47,722 bases of DNA, from positions 1 through 47,722 of the forward strand of contig VYCM01000130.1 in assembly GCA_009843915.1 (NCBI GenBank). Direction: 5' to 3'. The stretch comes from Acidimicrobiaceae bacterium. GTDB taxonomy: Bacteria; Actinomycetota; Acidimicrobiia; Acidimicrobiales; Aldehydirespiratoraceae. The notes below the pieces were generated by a model. The model saw nothing but the letters and a program-made list of their open reading frames with translations, did no database searches and was not told where the DNA came from. The translations under genes were made by a program, and so were the position numbers. Positions 1 to 7,839 of the stretch are shown here, piece after piece (position 1 is the stretch's first letter; each line of letters opens with the position of its first letter).

Positions 1-326
1 GGCACGAGGTTGAACGCCTGGAAGATGAACCCCACCCGCTCGCGGCGCAGCCGGGTCAACTCCCTGTCGGTCAGAGTGCCCAGGTCGGTGTCACCGATGA
101 AGGCCCGACCCTCGGTGAGGTCGTCGAGGGCGGCCATGCAGTGCAGGAGCGTGGACTTGCCCGACCCCGACGGGCCCATGATCGCGGTGAACTGGCCCTG
201 CTCGAAGGCGATGTTCACGCCGCTGAGGGCCCGGACCTCTATCTCGCCCGAGCCGTAGATCTTGACGGCGTCCTCGGTACGGGCCGCGGCGACCGTCCCG
301 GATGCCTCGACGGCAGCGTTGCTCAT
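1..326 (-). CDS. ABC transporter ATP-binding protein, MacB/LolD type (truncated at window edge)
   Basis: ATPase subunit of a MacB/FtsE/LolD-type ABC system, which couples ATP hydrolysis to a membrane permease (export or lipoprotein handling in the family). About 108 N-terminal residues are present; the rest lies beyond base 1. The Walker A motif GPSGSGKST and the Q-loop segment FIFQAFNLV are visible; signature and Walker B are outside. The ATG at 324-326 puts the first beta-strand motif (EDAVKIYGSG) at the usual place. It lies 62 nt downstream of the acyl-CoA dehydrogenase at 389-1558 on the same strand and could be read with it, though no functional link is evident. Its permease would be expected to the left. 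Confidence 0.9.
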   Translation of the reverse strand, partial: MSNAAVEASGTVAAARTEDAVKIYGSGEIEVRALSGVNIAFEQGQFTAIMGPSGSGKSTLLHCMAALDDLTEGRAFIGDTDLGTLTDRELTRLRRERVGFIFQAFNLV

Positions 327-388
327 GACTCTGGCACCTCGTTCGGTCTTCTTGCGCTCGCCTTGTAGTAGCTAGCATCATAGGAGGC

Positions 389-1558
389 TCACCCCCTGGG
401 CAGGCCCAGAAGGCGCTCGGCCACGATGGTGCGCTGGATCTCGTCGGTGCCGCCCGCGATCGAGGCGGCTTTCGACCACAGCCACTGGCGCTGCCAGGTG
501 CCCGCGGTCAGATCCTCAACCGGCTCCGGCCAGAGGGGAGCCTCCGCTCCCAGCACGCCCAGCGCGGCCGCCGACAGCCGGCGCGTCATCGACGAATGGA
601 TGAGCTTGGCGATGCTTGAGTCGGGCCCGGGCTCGATGCCACGGCCCAGCCGCGACAGCGTACGGTAGTTCCGCAGGCGCAGGAGCCGCAGCGCCACGTA
701 CGCGTCGACGAGGCCGTCGGCGGTGACCGGATCGCTCATGGCGGCGAGAGCCCGAGTGTCGGCCATCAACTCGTCGAAGAAGATCTCATGAACCACCTGC
801 TCCTTGAACGGGTAGGAGGTGCCCCGCTCGTGGGCCAGGGTGGTGCTGGCCACGGTCCACCCCTGGTGCAGCCCGCCCACCAGACAGTCCTCCGGCACGA
901 AGACCTCGTTCAATCCGACCTGGTTGAACTCGGACTCGCCGGTGATCTGGCGCAGGGGACGGACCTCCACCCCCGGCGCCTCCATGTCGACCACCAGGCA
1001 GGAGATGCCCCGATGGCGGCCCCCGTCGGCTTCGGGGTCGGTGCGCACGAGCGCGATGCCCCACTTGGCGAAGCCGGCATACGAGGTCCACACCTTCTCT
1101 CCGGTTACCAGCCACCCGCCCGCTGCCGGCTCGGCGCGGGTTCTCAGCGACGCCAGGTCCGATCCGGCGTCGGGTTCGCTGAAGAGCTGGCACCAGATCT
1201 CGCTGGCGTCGAGGATCGACGGCAGCCACCTCTGCTGCTGGGCGGGAGTCCCGTGGGCCAGCAGCGTCGGCCCGGCCAGGTTGATGCCCACCCGGTTCAC
1301 CGGTTGGGGGGCTCCGGCTCGGGCGTACTCCATGTTGTAGAGCGCCACTTCCACCGGGGTGGCGCTCCGACCCCCGACCGACTCCGGCCAGGCGATGGCC
1401 ACCATCCGTGCCTCGGCCAGCTTGGCCTGCCAGCGCCGGCCCCATTCGATCGCCTCGTCTCCACCGAGCGCGACGTCGGGACGCTCGGTGTTGCGGGCGA
1501 ACCAGGCCCGCACCTCTAGTGCGAACGCCCTCTCGTCGGCCGACAGCGCCAAGTCCAT
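389..1558 (-). CDS. Acyl-CoA dehydrogenase (389 aa)
   Basis: FAD-dependent alpha,beta-desaturation of an acyl-CoA, passing electrons to ETF. Family landmarks are present in order: N-terminal helical domain, the FAD/substrate motif SEPDAGSD (127-134), the flavin-binding stretch KVWTSYAGFAKWG, and the C-terminal GGTDEIQR with the ERLLGLPRG ending. This ending is typical of the FadE26/FadE29-like long subunits of heteromeric actinobacterial dehydrogenases. The protein is a close paralog of the one at 6621-7805. The ATG at 1558 is preceded by a TAGGGT hexamer 9 nt upstream, consistent with a leaderless transcript. It is divergent from the operon starting at 1624. Substrate unknown. Confidence 0.93.
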   Translation of the reverse strand: MDLALSADERAFALEVRAWFARNTERPDVALGGDEAIEWGRRWQAKLAEARMVAIAWPESVGGRSATPVEVALYNMEYARAGAPQPVNRVGINLAGPTLLAHGTPAQQQRWLPSILDASEIWCQLFSEPDAGSDLASLRTRAEPAAGGWLVTGEKVWTSYAGFAKWGIALVRTDPEADGGRHRGISCLVVDMEAPGVEVRPLRQITGESEFNQVGLNEVFVPEDCLVGGLHQGWTVASTTLAHERGTSYPFKEQVVHEIFFDELMADTRALAAMSDPVTADGLVDAYVALRLLRLRNYRTLSRLGRGIEPGPDSSIAKLIHSSMTRRLSAAALGVLGAEAPLWPEPVEDLTAGTWQRQWLWSKAASIAGGTDEIQRTIVAERLLGLPRG

Positions 1559-1575
1559 GCCTCGCGGACCCTACC

Positions 1576-1592
1576 GCCCCCCAACGGGGGGC
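1576..1592. promoter_or_regulatory. Perfect GC hairpin in a divergent promoter region
   Basis: GCCCCCC-AAC-GGGGGGC: a 7-bp perfect inverted repeat with a 3-nt loop, in the 65-bp gap between divergent start codons at 1558 and 1624. The two -10-like hexamers (TAGGGT on minus, TAGCGT on plus) flank it. It could be an operator or a DNA/RNA structural element; function is inferred from position only. Confidence 0.45.
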
Positions 1593-1612
1593 AGCGCCCG
1601 ACTCCAGACGGG

Positions 1613-1618
1613 TAGCGT
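1613..1618 (+). promoter_or_regulatory. -10-like hexamer TAGCGT, likely leaderless start
   Basis: TAGCGT lies 5 nt upstream of the ATG at 1624, too close for a ribosome-binding site in a leader. This fits the leaderless mRNAs common in actinobacteria. No convincing -35 is seen. Confidence 0.4.
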
Positions 1619-1623
1619 GAGGT

Positions 1624-2073
1624 ATGGACAACACCGCGCACGACCTGGATGCGGCTGCGGCGACGGATGCGATCCGGCTGCTGCTGGACACGGCCGCGAT
1701 CCGCCGGCTGCTGGCCGCCTGCTGCCATACCCTCGACGACGGCCACTTCGACGAGTGGGTCAAGCTGTACACCGACGACTGCAAGTTCGCGGTGATGGGG
1801 AGCCGCGCTCAGGGGCGTGAGGAGATACGGGCCATGATCGAGCCCTTCCAGACCACCGAACTCAGAGGCAAGCACATGATCAGCGAGCCCCGGATCAACG
1901 TGCACGGCGACGAGGCCAACGCCACGACGGACTTCGCTTTCGTGGCCAAGGACAACAAGATCCTGCAGACCGGCCGCTACCACGACGTTCTTCGCCGGGA
2001 ACGCGACGGCTGGCTGGTGGCGGGCCGCGAGATCGTGTTCATCGGCGACGAGCCGATCGGCCTCGACGACTGA
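1624..2073 (+). CDS. SnoaL-like / NTF2-superfamily protein (149 aa)
   Basis: Small cone-fold protein of the SnoaL_4/NTF2-like superfamily, whose members include ketosteroid-isomerase-like isomerases, hydratases and ring-hydroxylating dioxygenase beta subunits. The N-terminal helical region (AIRRLLAACCHTLDDGHFDEWVK) and later beta-strand pattern (RYHDVLRRERDGWLVAGREI) match the fold; no specific enzyme can be assigned. It is first in a tight operon with an acyl-CoA ligase (16 nt downstream), a zinc alcohol dehydrogenase and a VOC protein, so it probably acts in that catabolic sequence. The ATG was chosen because TAGCGT lies 5 nt upstream. Confidence 0.8.
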   Translation: MDNTAHDLDAAAATDAIRLLLDTAAIRRLLAACCHTLDDGHFDEWVKLYTDDCKFAVMGSRAQGREEIRAMIEPFQTTELRGKHMISEPRINVHGDEANATTDFAFVAKDNKILQTGRYHDVLRRERDGWLVAGREIVFIGDEPIGLDD

Positions 2074-2089
2074 ACACCGCGGACCGCCC

Positions 2090-3538
2090 GTGGGCCTGGA
2101 CAACCTGCTGTCGGGAGCGCCGGCCCGCGACGACCTAGTCGTGGACGCCGGCGGCCGCGTCTCGTCCGCCGATGTGGAGGGCCGGGTCCGGGCGGCCGCG
2201 GCCGCGCTCGAGGGCCGTGGCGTCCAACCGGGCGAACGGGTGGCGTTTCGTCTGCCGGTGGGCGTCGACAGCGTGGTGGCCTACCGGGCCTGCTGGCGCA
2301 TCGGGGCGGTGGCGGTGTCACTCCATCCGGCGGCCGGTTCGCACGACCTGAAGCAGGCCCTGGCCCTGACCGGCCCGGCCGTCACGATCACGGCCCGAGA
2401 ACTGCCGCCGGTACCCGGCGTCGATACAGTTGGGCTCGACGAGTTGACGGCCGCGGTGAGTGACACCACGACCCGTCGGGATGGCGAACCCGCGGCCGAC
2501 GGCGCCGACGCGGTGATCATGTTCACCTCGGGATCCACCGGCACGCCGCGGGGGGTGATCCATACCCACGGGTCGCTGACCTACAAGATCGCCCAGCTCA
2601 CCGAGGCCCACGGCCTGACACCCGACGACTGCGCCCTGGTGCCGTCCCCACTTGCCCATGTCGCCGGGCTACTGCACGGCGTGCTGATGCCGGGAGCGGC
2701 CGGAATGAAGACGGTGCTCATGCCCCGCTGGGATCCCGAAGCGGCCCTGGCCCTGATCGAACAGGAGTCGGTCACCTACATGGTGGGACCGCCGACGCTG
2801 TTCACAACCCTCATGGACTGCGATGACTTCGACACCGCCCGCACTACGACGCTGCGGATGATCTCGTGCGGAGGGGCAGGGGTGACACCGGCCTTCTGTC
2901 GGCGGGCCGCAGCCACGCTGGGCGTGGTGGTGAAGCGCTCCTACGGCTCCACGGAGGCGCCCACCATCGCCACCTCCCGGTTCGACGACCCGGCCGACAA
3001 GATGATTCTCACCGATGGGCGGGCCTTCGGGGACGCGCGGCTAAGGCTGGCCGACGACGGCGAGCTCTGGGTGACGGGGCCGGAGCTGGCTCGGGGCTAC
3101 CTGGATCCAGCCGACACCCGGACGGCGTTCGTGGACGGCTGGTTCCGCACCGGCGACCTGGCCACCGTCGAGGACGGTTGGGTCACCGTGACCGGCAGGC
3201 TGGGAGACCGCATCATTCGCAGCGGTGAGAACATCTCGGCAACCGAGGTGGAGCAGCACCTGGAGGCCCATCCGGCTGTGCTGGCCGCCGCGGCCGTGGC
3301 CGAACCCGATGACCGGCTCGGCGAGCGGGTGGCTGCGTTCGTGGTGGCGCCTGAGGGCTTCGACCTGACCGCATGCCGGGAGTGGTTCGCCCAGCGGGGG
3401 GCGGCCCGCTTCATCACCCCTGAGCGGATCGAGATGGTGGACGAGCTTCCGGTGTTGGCTTCTGGCAAAGTGGACCGGATGAAGCTGCAAGCCCGCTTGA
3501 TGGACCCGCCTGGCAGGTCGGCGGGGAGCGACCGGTGA
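2090..3538 (+). CDS. AMP-dependent acyl-CoA synthetase/ligase (482 aa)
   Basis: ANL-superfamily ligase: ATP-dependent adenylation of a carboxylate, then thioesterification with CoA. The phosphate loop TSGSTGTPRG, the YGSTEAP motif, the hinge region WFRTGDLATVEDGW, the GRLGDRIIRSGENI segment and the C-terminal catalytic lysine in SGKVDRMK are all present, so it should be active. It is shorter than typical FadD proteins because of a compact N-terminal domain. The GTG start is 16 nt after the preceding stop, and the stop overlaps the next start by 4 nt (GTGA), showing co-transcription with the alcohol dehydrogenase. The substrate acid is unknown. Confidence 0.93.
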   Translation: MGLDNLLSGAPARDDLVVDAGGRVSSADVEGRVRAAAAALEGRGVQPGERVAFRLPVGVDSVVAYRACWRIGAVAVSLHPAAGSHDLKQALALTGPAVTITARELPPVPGVDTVGLDELTAAVSDTTTRRDGEPAADGADAVIMFTSGSTGTPRGVIHTHGSLTYKIAQLTEAHGLTPDDCALVPSPLAHVAGLLHGVLMPGAAGMKTVLMPRWDPEAALALIEQESVTYMVGPPTLFTTLMDCDDFDTARTTTLRMISCGGAGVTPAFCRRAAATLGVVVKRSYGSTEAPTIATSRFDDPADKMILTDGRAFGDARLRLADDGELWVTGPELARGYLDPADTRTAFVDGWFRTGDLATVEDGWVTVTGRLGDRIIRSGENISATEVEQHLEAHPAVLAAAAVAEPDDRLGERVAAFVVAPEGFDLTACREWFAQRGAARFITPERIEMVDELPVLASGKVDRMKLQARLMDPPGRSAGSDR

Positions 3539-4560
3539 CCCTCGCCACCACCATGCCCGCCGCCGTCTACCGGCGCCCGGGCGAGCTGGATGTCACCGAG
3601 GTGCCCCTGCCTGAACTGGGACCCCACGACGCCCTGGTGGAGGTGGCCTACTGCGGCGTATGCGGCACCGACCTCCACATGGTGCTCGACGGGTGGGGCA
3701 CGCCCGACACCATCCTCGGTCACGAATGGTCGGGCCGGGTGGCCGAGACCGGCACCGAGGCCCGGATCGACGGAGGCACTCCGGTGGTGGGCCGGGGCTG
3801 GGCCGAGTGCGGCCGCTGCCGGTACTGCCGGGCGGGCCAGCCCGGGCTCTGCGTCCACCGCCCCCTGGCCGGGATCGATGACGGCCACTCGGGTGCCTTC
3901 GCCCGCTATCTGGTCACCGACTACCGGAACTTGACCGCCGTGCCCGAGACCGTCAGCCTGAGGGAGGCCGCATACGCCGAGCCGTTGGCGGTGGCCATGC
4001 ACGCCATTACTCAGGGGTCGTTCCAACCGGGCGGGAGAGCGATGGTGTTCGGCTGCGGTCCGATCGGCGCCGCGGTGGTGGCCGTTCTGATGGCCCGCGA
4101 CGGGGACGTGACCGTGGTCGAGCCGTCGGAGCCGCGTCAGGAACTGGCCCGGCGGCTGGGCGCGGCGGTCAGCGCGGCCGACGAACTCGAGACTCCGGCC
4201 CATCCCGGCCAGGTCGCGGCCGACGCCGTCGGCTGGGTGTTCGAGACCTCCGGGGCCCGTCAGGCAGCCCAGACCGGCCTCACCCAGCTGGCCGGGGGCG
4301 GCACGATGGTGATCGTCGGCATCGGCATGGACTACCCGAAGCTCGACACCAGCCGGATGATCCTCAACGAGCTCGTCGTTACCGGCGCCTACGAGTACGA
4401 CCCGGACGGCTTGGCTGCCGCGCTCGACCTCATCGCCTCGGACGTTCTGCCGATGGATGTGCTGCTCGAACCGGATCCGGTCGGCCTCGACGGCATCCTC
4501 GACATCATGGGTCGCCTGCGTTCGGGCGAGGTGGCCGGAAAGGTACTGGTGCAACCGTGA
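3535..4560 (+). CDS. Zinc-dependent alcohol dehydrogenase, MDR family (341 aa)
   Basis: Medium-chain dehydrogenase/reductase that oxidises an alcohol to an aldehyde or ketone with NAD(P). The catalytic-zinc motifs CGVCGTDLH and GHEWSG and the later Glu in YAEPLAVAMHA are intact. The structural-zinc Cys cluster (ECGRCRYCRAGQPGLC) has all four cysteines. The Rossmann nucleotide-binding loop reads FGCGPIGAAV. The GTG start overlaps the ligase stop by 4 nt and its own stop overlaps the VOC gene by 4 nt. It resembles the threonine/sorbitol/2,3-butanediol dehydrogenase branch; the actual substrate is not determinable. Confidence 0.93.
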   Translation: MTLATTMPAAVYRRPGELDVTEVPLPELGPHDALVEVAYCGVCGTDLHMVLDGWGTPDTILGHEWSGRVAETGTEARIDGGTPVVGRGWAECGRCRYCRAGQPGLCVHRPLAGIDDGHSGAFARYLVTDYRNLTAVPETVSLREAAYAEPLAVAMHAITQGSFQPGGRAMVFGCGPIGAAVVAVLMARDGDVTVVEPSEPRQELARRLGAAVSAADELETPAHPGQVAADAVGWVFETSGARQAAQTGLTQLAGGGTMVIVGIGMDYPKLDTSRMILNELVVTGAYEYDPDGLAAALDLIASDVLPMDVLLEPDPVGLDGILDIMGRLRSGEVAGKVLVQP

Positions 4561-5000
4561 GCATCACCGACTTCAAGGGCCCCGCCCGCTTCAACCATGT
4601 GGCCATGAGCGTGCCCGCCGACCTGCTCGACGAGGCGGGACGATCGGCGATCACCCGCTTCTACGGTGACGTGTTCGGCTGGCGGGAGCACCCCACCATG
4701 ACCGAGGACCGCAAGCGGCTGGTGATGGGAGTGCACTCCTATGACCAGTTCGTGTTCGTCATCGCCGACGACAACCCGATGCAGGCGCCCCGGGGCGACC
4801 ATTTCGGGATGGCTGTCGACAGCCTGGAAGAACTGAAGGAGGTCCTGCGGCGGGCCGAGGCCTTCGCCGCCACCGACAGTCGGGTGGACGTGATGGACTA
4901 CGAGGTCGAGGACTTCGGCGTGCTGAAGCTGCACAGCTTCTACGTCCGCTACCTGCTGCCGCTGATGGTGGAGGTCCAGCACTTCGAGATGATCGGCTGA
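4557..5000 (+). CDS. VOC (vicinal oxygen chelate) superfamily protein (147 aa)
   Basis: Glyoxalase/bleomycin-resistance/dioxygenase-fold protein, usually a metalloenzyme built of paired beta-alpha-beta-beta-beta units. Candidate metal ligands sit at FNHVAM near the N-terminus, DHFGMAVDS in the middle and VEVQHFE at the C-terminus. It is last in the operon beginning at 1624, started by a GTG overlapping the dehydrogenase stop by 4 nt. A role such as epimerase, lyase or isomerase on a pathway intermediate is possible; none can be chosen from sequence. Confidence 0.85.
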   Translation: MSITDFKGPARFNHVAMSVPADLLDEAGRSAITRFYGDVFGWREHPTMTEDRKRLVMGVHSYDQFVFVIADDNPMQAPRGDHFGMAVDSLEELKEVLRRAEAFAATDSRVDVMDYEVEDFGVLKLHSFYVRYLLPLMVEVQHFEMIG

Positions 5001-5007
5001 GCGGCCG

Positions 5008-5499
5008 CTAGAGCGCCGGCACGAGCCCGCCGGTCGCGGCCGCCCAACTCGCCGCGGCGGCGGTGCCGGCAAGGAGGTAGGGACCGAGGGGTCGGCTGGC
5101 ACCCCGGCCATGTCGAACCAGGACCACCAGAGCCTCGGGCACGGCCAGCGCGAATCCCGCCGCCAGGCCCCACAGGGCTACCTCCCAGCCCCACCACCCG
5201 CACAGCAGGCCGTTCAGCACGCTGAGGCGGACGTCGCCGAAGCCCATCCCGGGCGGGTGGACGAAGTGGACCGCAGCCATGATGGCCCCGCAGACGGCGG
5301 CCCCCACCGCCGCGCCGATGAGACCACCCGGCTCGGCCTCGATCAGCGACGCCACCGCGTAGAGCAGCCCAACGATTCCCGCGGTGGGCCAGATCAGCCG
5401 CGTCGGTAGCCGGCCGGTTCGAAGGTCGGTCACGGCCAGACGCAGACCGGCACCCAGCCAGCACAGGGCCGCGGCAACGACAAGTACCTCGGGCATCAC
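5008..5499 (-). CDS. Prepilin peptidase (A24) catalytic domain, short form (163 aa)
   Basis: Integral-membrane aspartyl protease domain that cleaves type IV prepilin-like leader peptides at the cytoplasmic face. The two catalytic aspartates are in the expected motifs: D25 in TDLRTGRLP and D89 in GFGDVRLS. Hydrophobic segments surround both. The N-terminal cysteine-containing methylase domain of full-length PilD is absent, as in archaeal FlaK/TadV-like short forms. No pilin or pilus assembly gene is in the window, so it is an orphan here. It is convergent with the VOC gene (7-bp gap). Start uncertain between adjacent GTG (5499) and ATG (5496). Confidence 0.85.
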   Translation of the reverse strand: MMPEVLVVAAALCWLGAGLRLAVTDLRTGRLPTRLIWPTAGIVGLLYAVASLIEAEPGGLIGAAVGAAVCGAIMAAVHFVHPPGMGFGDVRLSVLNGLLCGWWGWEVALWGLAAGFALAVPEALVVLVRHGRGASRPLGPYLLAGTAAAASWAAATGGLVPAL

Positions 5500-5508
5500 C
5501 TGAACTTG

Positions 5509-6558
5509 CTACTGGTCGGGCCAGATGCCGGCTCCCGACTCCACCCGGTCCCGCAACACATCCGCCAGGCGGGCCCGGTGGTGGCGGGCATCGCCGAACG
5601 ACACGCTGTCGAGCTGAACTCGCTTGAGGTACAGATGCACGTCGGCCTCCCAGGTGAAGCCGATCCCGCCGTGGACCTGGAGTGCCGACTCGGCCACCCG
5701 CACCGCCGCGTCGCTGCACCAGATCTTGGCCACCGCCGCCGTCTCGGCCGCCTCGTTCCCGTCGGTCCCGAGCGCCCAGGCCGCGTGGTACACCGCGGAG
5801 CGCATCGCCTCCACATCCACCAGCATGTCGGCGCAACGGTGCTTGACCGCCTGGAAGCTGCCGATGGGCCGGCCGAACTGCTCGCGGACCTTGGCGTACT
5901 CCACGGCGAGGTTCATCACCGTCTCGGCCGCGCCCAGCATCTCGGCCGAATGGAAGACCGCTCCCCGATCGAGATGGGCAGCCACTTCATCGGCGCCGCC
6001 CACGGGCACGGCTGTGGCACCGTCGAGATCGATCCAGGCAAGCTCCCGGGTCTGGTCCATGGCCGGCTCCGGCGACCGGGCCACCCCGGCCAGGTCCACC
6101 GCCACCAGTTCGTCGCCGGCGGGCGCCACCAGCACCCCGGCCCGAGCGCCGTAGACGACCGGCTCGGTCCGACCCGACACCGAGCCTTCGCCGGTCCGCT
6201 GAAGCGGGGTCCGGGCCACGCAGGCGACCGTCTCTCCCGACAGCAGGCGGTCCCCCCACGACCCGCCGGCCAGAGCCGCCAGCGCCACCAGCTGCTGAAG
6301 CAGCGGCACCGGGGCCAGACGGGCGCCGGTCTGCTCGAGCAGCACGGCCGCCTCGACTGTTCCCAGCCCGACCCCGCCCAGCGCCTCGGGCACCGCGATG
6401 CCGGTCCAGCCCTGGTCGACCATGGCCTGCCACAGCCCGGCATCGAACCCGCCGCGGTCGCAGGCCCGCCGCACGGCCGCCATGTCGCAGCGGTCGTCCA
6501 GCAGAGCCTTGGCCGCATCCCGAAGAGCCAGCTGGTCGGCCGACAGATCGAAGTCCAC
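5509..6558 (-). CDS. Acyl-CoA dehydrogenase, short-subunit type (349 aa)
   Basis: FAD-dependent acyl-CoA dehydrogenase, shorter than the two other copies in the window. It has the family C-terminal half (REQFGRPIGSFQAVKHRCAD, then LQVHGGIGFTWEADVHLYLKR) but a shortened N-terminal and middle part. Unequal short/long pairs of this kind form alpha2-beta2 heterotetramers in steroid side-chain catabolism (FadE28-FadE29 type). Its partner could be the divergent 394-residue protein starting at 6621. The GTG at 6558 is chosen because the family N-terminus (DFDLSADQLAL) begins there and a TACGAT hexamer lies 8 nt upstream; a longer in-frame extension would run into the divergent promoter. Confidence 0.9.
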   Translation of the reverse strand: MDFDLSADQLALRDAAKALLDDRCDMAAVRRACDRGGFDAGLWQAMVDQGWTGIAVPEALGGVGLGTVEAAVLLEQTGARLAPVPLLQQLVALAALAGGSWGDRLLSGETVACVARTPLQRTGEGSVSGRTEPVVYGARAGVLVAPAGDELVAVDLAGVARSPEPAMDQTRELAWIDLDGATAVPVGGADEVAAHLDRGAVFHSAEMLGAAETVMNLAVEYAKVREQFGRPIGSFQAVKHRCADMLVDVEAMRSAVYHAAWALGTDGNEAAETAAVAKIWCSDAAVRVAESALQVHGGIGFTWEADVHLYLKRVQLDSVSFGDARHHRARLADVLRDRVESGAGIWPDQ

Positions 6559-6620
6559 CGCTCCGCATCGTACGCACCTGAGCGTTTCCCAAGGCGGGGA
6601 GGCGTGGTAGACCCGGCAGT

Positions 6621-7805
6621 GTGGACTTGACGCCCACCGCTGAGCAGCGGGCGTTCCGGGCCGAATGCCGGGCCTGGCTCGAGGCCAACCTGCCGTGGGA
6701 CTACGGCACCGGCCTCCCACCCCTGTTCGACGACCTTGCCGAAGAGGTGGAGTTCGGCCGCCGCTGGCAGCGCAGGCTGGCCGATGCCGGCTACGTGGGC
6801 GTCACCTGGCCCACCGAATACGGCGGCCGGGGCGCCGACGCAGTGTTCAGCTTCATCGTCCAGGAGGAGTTGGCCCGGGCCCGGGCCCCCGAGCTGGTGG
6901 GCCGCATAGGCGTCAACCTGGTGGGACCCTGCCTGCTAACCCACGGCACCGGTGACCAGAGGCAGCGCTGGCTGCCGGCCATCGTCGGTGCCGAGCAGCT
7001 GTTCTGCCAGCTGTTCAGCGAGCCCGACGCGGGCAGCGACCTGGCGTCCCTGCGCACCCGGGCCGAGCCCGCCGACGGCGGCTGGCACCTGCACGGACGC
7101 AAGGTGTGGACCTCCTACGCCCAGTTCGCCGACTGGGGCCTGTGCCTGGCCCGCACCGACCCCGAGGCTTCCAAGCGGGCCGGGATCACCGTCTTCATGG
7201 TGGACATGCGAGCTTCCGGGGTGGAGGTGCGGCCGCTGCGCCAGATGACCGGCGAGTCCGACTTCAACGAGGTCGTCTTCGACGGCGCCTTCGTGGCCGG
7301 CGATCAGGTGATCGGCACGGTCGACGACGGCTGGAGCGTGGCCGGATCGGTCCTGGCCGGCGAGCGGGGCACCAACCCCCGGCAGCTCGTGATCCACGCG
7401 CAGCTCTTGGATGAGTTGGTGCATCTGGCCTCCCAGCGAGGTCTGGCCGGCGAGCCTCGAACCGCCCAGGATCTGGCCCAGGCCTTCGTGGAGGTGCGCC
7501 TCTTCCAGCTGCAGAACTGGCGCACCCTGTCCAAGCAGGCCCACGGACGCCGACCGGGGCCCGAGACAGCCACCGCCAAGCTGTACTGGAGTGAGATGAG
7601 CCAGCGGCTCCACGCCACTGCCATGCGCATCCTCGGCGACGCCGCGCCCCTGTGGCGCGACGCACACGACAATCCCGCTGGAGGCCGCTGGCAGCGGTCG
7701 TGGCTCTACTACCGGGCCGCATCGATCTTCGCGGGCACCAACGAGATCCAGCGCAACGTCATCGGCGAGCGGACCCTGGGCCTGCCCCGCGAGCCCCGGC
7801 CCTGA
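6621..7805 (+). CDS. Acyl-CoA dehydrogenase, long-subunit type (394 aa)
   Basis: FAD-dependent acyl-CoA dehydrogenase closely related to the copy at 389-1558. Shared landmarks are the SEPDAGSD motif (133-140), KVWTSYAQFADWG, the PLRQMTGESDFNEV segment and the C-terminal AGTNEIQRN followed by ERTLGLPRE. It is transcribed away from the short-subunit dehydrogenase across a 62-bp gap, suggesting joint regulation and possibly a shared complex. The GTG start gives an N-terminus (DLTPTAEQRAF) equivalent to those of the other two dehydrogenases. A crotonase-fold gene and a CoA-transferase follow on the same strand. Confidence 0.93.
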   Translation: MDLTPTAEQRAFRAECRAWLEANLPWDYGTGLPPLFDDLAEEVEFGRRWQRRLADAGYVGVTWPTEYGGRGADAVFSFIVQEELARARAPELVGRIGVNLVGPCLLTHGTGDQRQRWLPAIVGAEQLFCQLFSEPDAGSDLASLRTRAEPADGGWHLHGRKVWTSYAQFADWGLCLARTDPEASKRAGITVFMVDMRASGVEVRPLRQMTGESDFNEVVFDGAFVAGDQVIGTVDDGWSVAGSVLAGERGTNPRQLVIHAQLLDELVHLASQRGLAGEPRTAQDLAQAFVEVRLFQLQNWRTLSKQAHGRRPGPETATAKLYWSEMSQRLHATAMRILGDAAPLWRDAHDNPAGGRWQRSWLYYRAASIFAGTNEIQRNVIGERTLGLPREPRP

Positions 7806-7826
7806 TCCCTCGCGAGTAGTGGTGCC

Positions 7827-7832
7827 TACACT
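7827..7832 (+). promoter_or_regulatory. -10-like hexamer TACACT, likely leaderless start
   Basis: TACACT lies 7 nt upstream of the ATG at 7840. It supports that ATG over an in-frame GTG at 7819 and suggests a leaderless transcript for the crotonase-fold gene, separate from the upstream dehydrogenase. Confidence 0.4.
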
Positions 7833-7839
7833 TGCTGCC

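Noticed and set aside
3097..4554. Long minus-strand open frame (485 codons) opposite the ligase and alcohol dehydrogenase
   Set aside because: High-GC antisense shadow: its translation has no recognisable domains and the plus-strand genes carry intact motifs and operon overlaps.
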